NCBI GenBank assembly: GCA_900128585.1 | Contig: LT642169.1 | Coordinates: 6,915-46,289, forward strand | Length of the DNA: 39,375 bases | Direction of reading: 5' to 3' | Origin: Stramenopiles sp. TOSAG23-3 | Lineage: Eukaryota; Sar | Shown here: piece by piece, positions 27,824 through 35,214 of the stretch | How positions within the stretch are numbered: position 1 is the stretch's first letter | Layout of the letters: each line of letters starts with the position of its first letter | Notes under the pieces: model-generated | Seen by the model: the letters and a program-made list of their open reading frames with translations, nothing else | Database searches by the model: none | What the model was told of the DNA's origin: nothing | Program-made: the position numbers and the translations under genes

Positions 27824-28756
27824 ATGAAGAAACGATTGAAGGCTAACGATATTGATAAAATGGTGGAAACCAGAACCACCTCCGATATGGAAGCTGACGT
27901 GTCTTCTCAACCCTTTCGCTCCCCCTCGCCCACTACGGAAATTCAACAGAGGTTCCATCTATTGTGCTTGAAGATAAAGAAAGAGTTGTACGAGCAGGAT
28001 CCTACGCATAACATAAATTTCCAAATGTCTATTTCTGAGTTGTTTGAAATTGCTAATTTTTTAGATGTTAAAGAGGAGGATTGGGAAACGTTTTGTAGAG
28101 TGCAGCTGCTTCACGGCACGCCGATGATGCCTTGGGTGGCCGCACTTGTGGCCTCGATGCAACGAAAAGATGTCGTAATGGAGAGTATGAGGGAGCGACT
28201 TTCGTGGCTCGAACAGGAGGTAGGATCGCTGAGGGCGCAGGTAAACCAATCGAGCAAACTTGCAAACCGTAGTCCCTCCGGTGCAGGTTCGCCTGAAAGG
28301 CGCCAAGTCCCACGTCCACGGCGAGCGAAACCGTCCGAACCGTCCCCTCCTCCAAAAATCTTATCGTCCAATAATTCTAAACCAAACGTACCGGTGGCCC
28401 CATCCGTGCTGCTTCAAAAACCAAAAAGAAAGCCCGCGAAAGAAAAGGGGCAGCAGCGCCAAGGCCAGGGAATAGCCACTAGTCCAAAACAGTTTCGAAG
28501 TGCTAAAGACTTCCTAGCGTCCAAGGCGGGGGCGGACCGCGTTGCACCTCCACGAACATTCAATTTGAGCACAAACCCAACGTCTGGAAATAAAAACACG
28601 GGCCAGCCTGCAATCGTAGCATCCCAGCAGTGGCGACAGGAACAATTATTGTCATTACCAAAACGTATAGACGGAGAACCAGATTTTGACACTCACGTCC
28701 CGGCGGCCCGAAATTGGAACGTGGAGTATTCAAAGTCTCTCAGAAAGTACGACTGA
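27824..28756 (+). CDS. Unknown coiled-coil / Pro-Lys-rich protein
   Basis: I do not recognise this 310-residue protein. Residues ~40-120 are rich in helix-forming residues with regular hydrophobics (LCLKIKKELYEQDPTHNI, then ISELFEIANFL, then WETFCRVQLL). Residues ~125-140 (MRERLSWLEQEVGSLRAQV) form a clear heptad coiled coil. The rest is basic, Pro/Ser/Lys-rich and probably disordered, with a C-terminal patch of aromatic residues (RNWNVEYSKSLRKYD). There is no signal peptide or TM segment. The ATG at 27824 is the first in frame; a second ATG at codon 13 is possible. It lies tail-to-tail with the LRR-LNR gene. Composition and length support a real gene. AATAAA hexamers follow at 28769-28774 and 28784-28789. 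Confidence 0.65.
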   Translation: MKKRLKANDIDKMVETRTTSDMEADVSSQPFRSPSPTTEIQQRFHLLCLKIKKELYEQDPTHNINFQMSISELFEIANFLDVKEEDWETFCRVQLLHGTPMMPWVAALVASMQRKDVVMESMRERLSWLEQEVGSLRAQVNQSSKLANRSPSGAGSPERRQVPRPRRAKPSEPSPPPKILSSNNSKPNVPVAPSVLLQKPKRKPAKEKGQQRQGQGIATSPKQFRSAKDFLASKAGADRVAPPRTFNLSTNPTSGNKNTGQPAIVASQQWRQEQLLSLPKRIDGEPDFDTHVPAARNWNVEYSKSLRKYD

Positions 28757-28768
28757 TACAGTTTTGGA

Positions 28769-28789
28769 AATAAAATGTTTTTAAATAAA
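28769..28789 (+). terminator. Two AATAAA hexamers after the coiled-coil gene
   Basis: AATAAA at 28769-28774 and 28784-28789, 13 and 28 bp past the stop codon. They are plausible poly(A) signals, but the sequence is AT-rich and support is positional. Confidence 0.3.
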
Positions 28790-28872
28790 GAGCTTTAAAA
28801 TTAATCTAGTTATGAAAAACAATTATATAGCATGCTTTCAGACTCGTCTGTTCACCGGGTTATTTAATTAAA

Positions 28873-28894
28873 ACAAGAAAATTGGCTGTTATTT
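28873..28894 (+). repeat. 3'-flank dispersed motif, copy 4
   Basis: GAAAATTGGCTGTTATTT with an ACAA lead, 117 bp past the stop of the coiled-coil gene. A decayed second copy (ACAGGCTGTTGTTTT) follows at about 28922-28936, 83 bp past the stop of the minus-strand LRR gene. Confidence 0.7.
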
Positions 28895-29018
28895 AAGTAC
28901 ATAATTTTAAAAAAACAAAATACAGGCTGTTGTTTTAAATATCTTAGAATTCCTTTTTCAACTTTACACGTTTTTCAGATTTTCATAAATAATATGTTCC
29001 ACATGCACAGACTGATCT

Positions 29019-31103
29019 TCAGTCGCAGTCGCCATCGTCGTATTCGCAAGATTCAGAGAAGCACGAGTTATCGCACATTCCATTCTTTCGCATCAACGAT
29101 TCTAAACAGAAATCGGAGCATTGGTTGTGACACCCATTTGGTTCGTTCACAAGCGCGTTCCGAATACGCCCGTCCTTTGCAAGCTCGTTCAAGTACCCAT
29201 TCGTGCACATGCGATTGCCGTACGCTGTAAACGTTCCTGAAAGTACACCCATATTTTCAAACCACCCTGGTAATTTTGAGAACGAATTATTGCGCATGTC
29301 CAGCACGTTCAGTTCCGCGAGAGCGTCGAAGCCATCGGGAAAAGAAGAAACATTGTTTTGACCCATGTATAGTTGAACAAGGGTGCGGCTGAAGCTTCCA
29401 ATGTGCTTTGGCAGGGTTGTAAAGTTGTTACCCGCTATTCCAAGTACACGCAAAAGTGGACAATACTCAGCCTGAAAGGATGGAGGCAGGCGACTCAGGC
29501 TGTTGTTTGCTAAAAGGAGAAAGTGCAGGCTGGGCAAATTGATAGACACTCCGTCCAGAACGCTATCCCTAAGATTGTTCGAGCTTAGGCTCAACGCGTA
29601 CAGCTCTTTCGACGTTTGCCACAACGCCTCTGGCACGGCACTGATGGAATTAAAGTCTAGCAATACTGTGTGCAAAGATTTCATTGTGCTGACACTTTCG
29701 GGCAACTTTTCTAATTTGTTGAATCTTATTTCTATGACGGACAGTCGCATCGCATTTATCCCGAACTCGTCGGACAATTCCTTCAATGGCCCGTTTGTTA
29801 TAGTCACCCGTCTAAGCGCGGACATCCGGTCCATTTGGCTTGGCAAGTGCGTCAAATTATGGTGGTCTATCTCAATTATTGCGCAGTTGCACTGTGGATC
29901 GAAGACGCGCCAGACGCCGCCACACATCGGCGTACGAACGGTGCAACTGTCCCAGATGAATTCCATCTCGTCGCTTCTATCGCACTTGCCTTGGCCAATA
30001 CCATCTGCAAAAACACTCATGCACCCAACGACAAGCATGAGAAGACAGTACAACACCCCAAAGGTGAGTAATCCTCGTTTTACATACACAGGAACATTCT
30101 TTTCCTGTAACCTGGACATTTTCCCCAAGCTACTGTACACGCTCCACTGCCGTTTCGATTTGAAGTTAAATTTCCCCGACCCAGTCCGCTCTAATTCTTT
30201 AGCTCGAATGGAAGGGTTACTCTCAAAGACTAAATCCCTTGTCGTGTGGGAACGTATTATTTCGAAATATATCATACGCAACTTGGTCAACATGGTCATG
30301 CTTGCCCATACAATGACTTGCAACAAGTCCTTGATTGGGATGTTAATTCGGTACACCATCCAAATCAGAAGGATCGGGACGATTGTGTCGATGGCATCAA
30401 TGACCGTATCCATTACTATCTGGTTGTCGCGCCGCTTCGAGGACGCATCCGATTGCATTTTGCGCAGCTGCATAAAAGTTTCAACGATTTGAAGAAAGCA
30501 AAATATGGCAATAATGGCCGACGGCAAAGCGCACAAGTATAAGCTAAATACATTCGTCAACACGGTGAGCTTTTCAATAAACTCCCACAAGTAAAACTTT
30601 CTCAAAAAGTAAGGCCCCGTAATTTGGTGTTTCTCTCGGTACTGTTGGAGTTTGCTAAGCGCCATTTTCATCGATCGCCGCCCACCTCGAATCTTATGCT
30701 CTATATTTTTTTTCTCGTCTTTTATGTACAACTTGACGTAACTTCTCCAGCGAATTGCTACCCACGTGGTCATGCTAAAATAAATCAAAGCGAACCCCAA
30801 AAATATAAAACATTCCCATCGATGAAATGATTTGAATCGTACTGTATAATGATACGCCAAGTACAATTGCAATGATCCCAGAATGTAAAGCGCGATCAAG
30901 GTCATGAAACCTTTCCATCCAATTGCAATGCAGCACGTAATGTTTTTGATGTCCCTAGAATTAAATGCAGCCATTTCAACAATTCCTTCATTGGTCTGGC
31001 CCACCTCCGTATCTGCCCTTTGCTCGGTGGTGCCGTTCGCCGCACTGTTCAAGGTTGGTACTAATGCTACCTCAGTCGGGGCCACCGGCTTACTCTCCGA
31101 CAT
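29019..31103 (-). CDS. Five-TM leucine-rich repeat protein with C-terminal Lin-12/Notch repeat
   Basis: A 694-residue membrane protein. About 50 hydrophilic residues precede five hydrophobic segments spread over ~55-385 (for example FMTLIALYILGSLQLYLAY, WECFIFLGFALIYF, FSLYLCALPSAIIAIFCFL, LTFGVLYCLLMLVVGCM). After the last segment come Cys-containing sequence, then about seven LRRs (~415-635; pattern L..L.L..N.L..LP), then a C-terminal Lin-12/Notch repeat (LNR) ending at the stop: NGMCDNSCFSESCEYDDGDC. LNRs bind calcium and are extracellular, so the LRR/LNR part is probably outside the cell and the N-terminus inside. TM + LRR + LNR proteins of this plan are known mainly from oomycetes and other stramenopiles; that is recollection, not a search. 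Function is unknown; a surface receptor or adhesion protein is plausible. The first ATG is used. Confidence 0.82.
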   Translation of the reverse strand: MSESKPVAPTEVALVPTLNSAANGTTEQRADTEVGQTNEGIVEMAAFNSRDIKNITCCIAIGWKGFMTLIALYILGSLQLYLAYHYTVRFKSFHRWECFIFLGFALIYFSMTTWVAIRWRSYVKLYIKDEKKNIEHKIRGGRRSMKMALSKLQQYREKHQITGPYFLRKFYLWEFIEKLTVLTNVFSLYLCALPSAIIAIFCFLQIVETFMQLRKMQSDASSKRRDNQIVMDTVIDAIDTIVPILLIWMVYRINIPIKDLLQVIVWASMTMLTKLRMIYFEIIRSHTTRDLVFESNPSIRAKELERTGSGKFNFKSKRQWSVYSSLGKMSRLQEKNVPVYVKRGLLTFGVLYCLLMLVVGCMSVFADGIGQGKCDRSDEMEFIWDSCTVRTPMCGGVWRVFDPQCNCAIIEIDHHNLTHLPSQMDRMSALRRVTITNGPLKELSDEFGINAMRLSVIEIRFNKLEKLPESVSTMKSLHTVLLDFNSISAVPEALWQTSKELYALSLSSNNLRDSVLDGVSINLPSLHFLLLANNSLSRLPPSFQAEYCPLLRVLGIAGNNFTTLPKHIGSFSRTLVQLYMGQNNVSSFPDGFDALAELNVLDMRNNSFSKLPGWFENMGVLSGTFTAYGNRMCTNGYLNELAKDGRIRNALVNEPNGCHNQCSDFCLESLMRKNGMCDNSCFSESCEYDDGDCD

Positions 31104-31425
31104 CGTACCTTGATATTAAAACAGCTGTCGGCAATGCCTTTGTACCACATGAATGAAATCCTTTGGTACTTCTTCCACCTTTAAGTTGTCCAATATAAAT
31201 ATCATCGACAATTAATTTATACAACACTGTTTATTGTATTAATATATTCTAATTATTTAGTTAACTCTCGATAACAATTTTTGCCTATTTTTTATACTCT
31301 CGTTTATTATATCTCTCTTATTTATTTATATATAATAATAAAATATAAATATATTTTTTATTATATTTTTTATTATTATTATTTAATTAAAATAAACCAG
31401 CATATAATAGAGAAGCATAGAAGAA

Positions 31426-31550
31426 GAACGAGTAGAAGAAGAAGAAAGAAGAAGAAGAACGAGTAGAGATAGAAGAAAGAAGAAGAAGAACGAGTAGATA
31501 GAAGAAAGAAGAAGAAGAACGAGTAGATAGAAGAAGAAAGAAGAAGAAGA
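31426..31550 (+). repeat. ~30-bp minisatellite with GAACGAGTAGA unit
   Basis: GAACGAGTAGA recurs at 31426, 31457, 31488 and 31517 (spacings 31, 31, 29), separated by GAA/GAAA filler. A plain GAA run ends the array. Confidence 0.8.
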
Positions 31551-31770
31551 AGACAAAATAATTTAAATTGTTATTATTATTATTATAGTAAATCGAATAA
31601 ATACCTGATTTGTAATATCTGTGTGTGAACTTTTAGTCTTACAAAAAATAACATCGAAGAATAAAATAAATAAAAATGACAAAAAAAACAAAAAAAGTTC
31701 TTCTATTTTTTTTTTTCTCTCTATTTTATTTTCACTCTATACGTAGGCTATAGGTACTACCACCCATTTA

Positions 31771-31846
31771 TATAGGACATTGTTACAAGTACAATATTCA
31801 ATATTTAAAATTCAATGATTTTTTGTACTTGTAACAATTTCCTATA
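31771..31846. repeat. Foldback with 24-bp arms
   Basis: Left arm 31771-31794 and right arm 31823-31846 are inverted copies with one mismatch in 24 bp; the arm core is TTGTTACAAGTACAA. The 28-nt AT-rich loop lies at 31795-31822. It could be a small foldback element or, if transcribed, a long RNA hairpin. No clear target-site duplication flanks it. Confidence 0.75.
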
Positions 31847-32233
31847 ACGTCCATTACAGGCTAACACGTGTCCGTTATAACATTTGAATAGTGTCAATAG
31901 ACTACGAGGTACAAGTAGTCAAACAATATGAACAACAATTTTAACAGTGCTATATAGAAATTAATGAAACAACAGTATAATGTTAATTAACGAGTTATTT
32001 CGAATCCATCCAATATTGAAATACCACTGAATAAAAAGGAAAAGAATTTTTATGAAGAAGTTTCAGCACCACCACACATTTAAAAAAAAAAAAAGGAGGA
32101 GGCAACATTTTTTAAGATCCAAAACAATCTTAACCCTATGTCCATATGGAAAAAACTTATTTGTTTTTGTTATTAGAATAATAATATTAGTACTTAAATA
32201 ATATAGGCTCTTGAAGACGATCATTGGGCATCT

Positions 32234-32255
32234 CACGTGATCACGTGATCACGTG
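32234..32255. promoter_or_regulatory. Palindromic triple CACGTG site
   Basis: Three CACGTG cores at 32234-32239, 32242-32247 and 32250-32255, each joined by AT. The whole 22 bp is a perfect palindrome. It lies 271 bp before the ATG of the caspase-like gene. CACGTG is the E-box/G-box core of bHLH and bZIP factors. The 8-bp spacing places the cores about three-quarters of a helical turn apart. Confidence 0.55.
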
Positions 32256-32526
32256 GATGATTTGTTGTACGAAAAAAATGAACCGTTAGACTCTATCTTT
32301 TTTTTTTCATAATTAATAAGTTGTTTTCTCGGTATTGTAATCTTTTCCAATACTTCGTAAGCATGATGCTTTGCCACTTGCTGAAAATCAACTTTAAAGC
32401 CAGTATGGCATTGTTACGTAAACACCATCTATCTTTCACCTTTCTCCTCTCAATTCTTCATCTACGATTTATTCATTGTAAATTACCTGATATTCTTATT
32501 CCCACGTTCAAACAGGGGTTTTCAAA

Positions 32527-35013
32527 ATGGGTGGAGGCTCATCTTTAAACGTAACAAGCGACGAAGTCGACGACTTATCCCCAGAGGAACTGGCCAATTT
32601 AGCAAAAAAACGCGGTGCACATGACGTTGTTGTTTCTACCATCGTTAAAGAAAACATACATGGAAGATTGGCCAAGGAACTTTCGGAAGGTGATTTAGAA
32701 GGCATGGCAACAGGGCTTAATTACAAACGCCTCACGAGTGCCCTTCACACGTTGGAGGAAGCGGAAGAATTGGAGAACGAAGCACGAGAACTTTTCGCCA
32801 AATACGACGTTAACAACGATCATCTTTTGGATCAAAATGAGCTTGGGATCTTAATGTGCAATGAGATAGGCGTCCCACCAAAAGAACTTGGTGATATTTA
32901 TAAAGAGTTTGACCATGACCAAGATGGAAGTATCAGTTTTGAAGAATTTGTGAAAAATTTCAACTTGATCATTGAGCGCCAAAGTGAGTATGGAACCCGT
33001 GGTGGTGGCGGTGGTGGTGTGAAGATAGGATACCGCGAAACAAGTCAGCACCTCAGAACTGGGCGAACGCTTGCTTCACTATTTCCAAAAGGAAAACGTA
33101 TCGCTGCGATTTTTGCGTGCGATGATTATTCTGGTTCCGAGCATGATGGGAAACCACTGCCAAACTTACGTTTCGCCGTGAAGGATGCCGAACTTTTCCG
33201 AGATACAGTAAAGCAAGCGGGGTTTGAAATTTTCAGCTACAAGATAAATGCCGAGTGCAGCCTAGATTCGATGCGAGATGTGATAGATGATGTCATTAAC
33301 CACTTCAATGAAATGTCTTCCATTGCGCAGTTCATATTCTATTTTGCCGGTCACGGGATAAAAGACAAAAATTCTAAAGGGTGGCTGGCCTTACACAAGT
33401 ACAATAGTAGAGACCGTGGAACAAAATTTAAAATGTCCGACTTGACACACAAGGCATCCGAAATAGGAGCAATCCAGCAACTTTACGTCTTGGACTGCTG
33501 CCATGCTGGCGAACTCTTTCACCAGAGTCGAGGTGCAGCGGAGTTTGGAATGGAATTAGCCACCAAACCTTGCATCTATGGAATAACCGCGGTAACGGGA
33601 GACCAAGAAGCAGAAGAAGAAGATGGTCATGGCCTTTTCACAAAAACCTTGTGCTACGGTATTGGTGAGAAACAAGCCGCAATGCAGGGTAAACCATATG
33701 CCACATCTAACGATTTGCTAGAGTTTGTGCAAGTCCGCGTCCATGACATGAGTAATAACCGAATGCAACCCTTGGGGGAGAAAATGTTGCACGATCATTT
33801 TGAACAACCGTGCAATGGACAGTTCATCATGTTTCACGAAGAAACTATCAATAAGTTGAACGATGCCCACGAAGAAGAGAACAGATTAAGTGTCGATTCT
33901 GGAGGGCACAACACCCGAGGTGCATTAACGCCAGCAGTGTTGAGCAACGTGACCTCGCTGGATGCTTGGGTTGGCCAGAAAGGTGAGACCTTCCCCATAG
34001 GCCAGCCAAAAAATATCGTCGAAACGTTTCAATTCACGCGCGAAGGTGATATATACGTAGCGACTGGCACCGATTCGGGGCGAAACACATACACGCGGTG
34101 CGGCGAGATGCTCGTGCACCAGCAGCACTCTTTTATTACCGCAACATTGCAGCCGAATGGAGAGCTCGCGTGGAGCACAAGGCATAACAGCCGCATATGC
34201 GTTCGAAGTGTAGGGGGAGGTGAAAAACCGAATGGACTGGGAGACAACTCACTTCGACCTGCTGAGTACACTGCAAAACCAAATTTCCATTCTGATGGTG
34301 GTGCTTCAAATGTCCCTGCCTTTTCGACGCCAATACAAACACTAAAGCTCAAATACCAAGCTAGTGAGCACCCGCCAATCATTCAAGCGGCGATGGACGG
34401 TGTCATGGAAGACGTAAAGTTATTGCTAGGAGACTTAAGTTTGAATTTGAATGGAGAAGGGGTGTATGGGAGAACAGCGTTGCAAGTGGCATCAGCGAAA
34501 GGGCATACTAATATTGTAAATCTATTGCTCCGGCAGAAGGATGTGAATGTCAATCACCAAGATAGTGGTGGTGTAACAGCACTTATGAGTGCATCATTTT
34601 ATGGTCACGTTGATACTGTAAAAGCGTTGCTGGAACAAAGTGATCTGGATCCAAACATTCCATTCTATCAAGCCGAGGGGGTAAGAGACCCCATGTCTCA
34701 AGGATGGTATGGTGCAACGGCATTACACGGTGCATGCAGCAAGGGGCATTCTGGTGTCGTTCAAGTACTGGTACAAGACAATAGGACGAACGTGAACGCG
34801 ACGGCCAATATGGGTTATACACCATTGCATACTGCTGCATGGTACGGGAATGCTCAATGTGTCGAAAACGTTTTGGCCAACCGACACGTTGCTGTGAATA
34901 TTGTGGACAAATTTGGCCACACTCCATTATGGTGTGCATCGTGTATATTTCACGAGAACGTAGCCATTCAAACAATGCTAAGAGATAGAGGAGCAACAAA
35001 ATCGTTCTTTTAA
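32527..35013 (+). CDS. EF-hand / caspase-like (C14) / ankyrin-repeat protein
   Basis: An 828-residue protein. The N-terminus MGGGSS has Gly-2 and Ser-6, fitting N-myristoylation. Two EF-hands follow: DVNNDHLLDQNE (~94-105) and DHDQDGSISFEE (~129-140), both with good Ca ligands. A caspase-fold C14 domain (~190-345) has the catalytic pair His276 (FAGHG) and Cys325 (LDCCHAG), intact. A p10-like continuation (~350-440) includes GHGLFTKTLCYGI. A segment of unknown nature (~440-600) comes next, then four or more ankyrin repeats (~615-828; for example GRTALQVASAKGHTNIVNLL and GYTPLHTAAWYGNAQCVENVL). It is probably a membrane-anchored, calcium-regulated caspase-like protease that selects partners through ankyrin repeats. 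Known metacaspases bind calcium by other means, so the EF-hands are unusual. Whether it cleaves after Arg/Lys (metacaspase) or Asp is not visible. The start at 32527 is the first ATG in frame. Confidence 0.88.
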   Translation: MGGGSSLNVTSDEVDDLSPEELANLAKKRGAHDVVVSTIVKENIHGRLAKELSEGDLEGMATGLNYKRLTSALHTLEEAEELENEARELFAKYDVNNDHLLDQNELGILMCNEIGVPPKELGDIYKEFDHDQDGSISFEEFVKNFNLIIERQSEYGTRGGGGGGVKIGYRETSQHLRTGRTLASLFPKGKRIAAIFACDDYSGSEHDGKPLPNLRFAVKDAELFRDTVKQAGFEIFSYKINAECSLDSMRDVIDDVINHFNEMSSIAQFIFYFAGHGIKDKNSKGWLALHKYNSRDRGTKFKMSDLTHKASEIGAIQQLYVLDCCHAGELFHQSRGAAEFGMELATKPCIYGITAVTGDQEAEEEDGHGLFTKTLCYGIGEKQAAMQGKPYATSNDLLEFVQVRVHDMSNNRMQPLGEKMLHDHFEQPCNGQFIMFHEETINKLNDAHEEENRLSVDSGGHNTRGALTPAVLSNVTSLDAWVGQKGETFPIGQPKNIVETFQFTREGDIYVATGTDSGRNTYTRCGEMLVHQQHSFITATLQPNGELAWSTRHNSRICVRSVGGGEKPNGLGDNSLRPAEYTAKPNFHSDGGASNVPAFSTPIQTLKLKYQASEHPPIIQAAMDGVMEDVKLLLGDLSLNLNGEGVYGRTALQVASAKGHTNIVNLLLRQKDVNVNHQDSGGVTALMSASFYGHVDTVKALLEQSDLDPNIPFYQAEGVRDPMSQGWYGATALHGACSKGHSGVVQVLVQDNRTNVNATANMGYTPLHTAAWYGNAQCVENVLANRHVAVNIVDKFGHTPLWCASCIFHENVAIQTMLRDRGATKSFF

Positions 35014-35084
35014 GATTTTATCTTTAACTTAAAAAACACAGTTAATTAATTTAGTGCAGCCTTCATGCCTTCATAAATTGTTTC

Positions 35085-35090
35085 AATAAA
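35085..35090 (+). terminator. Possible polyadenylation signal AATAAA
   Basis: AATAAA lies 72 bp past the stop of the caspase-like gene, in the 201-bp tail-to-tail spacer before the alpha-mannosidase gene. The call rests on position only. Confidence 0.3.
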
Positions 35091-35214
35091 GTGTATATGA
35101 TATGATACTTGTAATAAAACCAATTTCCTAATTGATTTACTTTTTGTGTTCGGGTAAGACAGAATAAATTTGTGTTCGTGTTTGTCACACACATTTCTTC
35201 AATTCTTTCCCCCT

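Larger units (their letters stand above)
31104..32526. other. Divergent spacer with minisatellite, foldback and palindrome
   Basis: The spacer between the heads of the LRR-LNR gene (-) and the caspase-like gene (+). It holds a GAA-rich minisatellite (31426-31550), a foldback with 24-bp arms (31771-31846), a palindromic triple CACGTG (32234-32255) and an isolated CACGTG inside ACACGTGT at about 31865-31872. Remaining sequence is AT-rich with no gene. Confidence 0.75.

Noticed and set aside
29503-30492. 329-residue plus-strand ORF opposite the LRR-LNR gene
   Set aside because: Antisense shadow; the minus strand has clear TM, LRR and LNR signatures.
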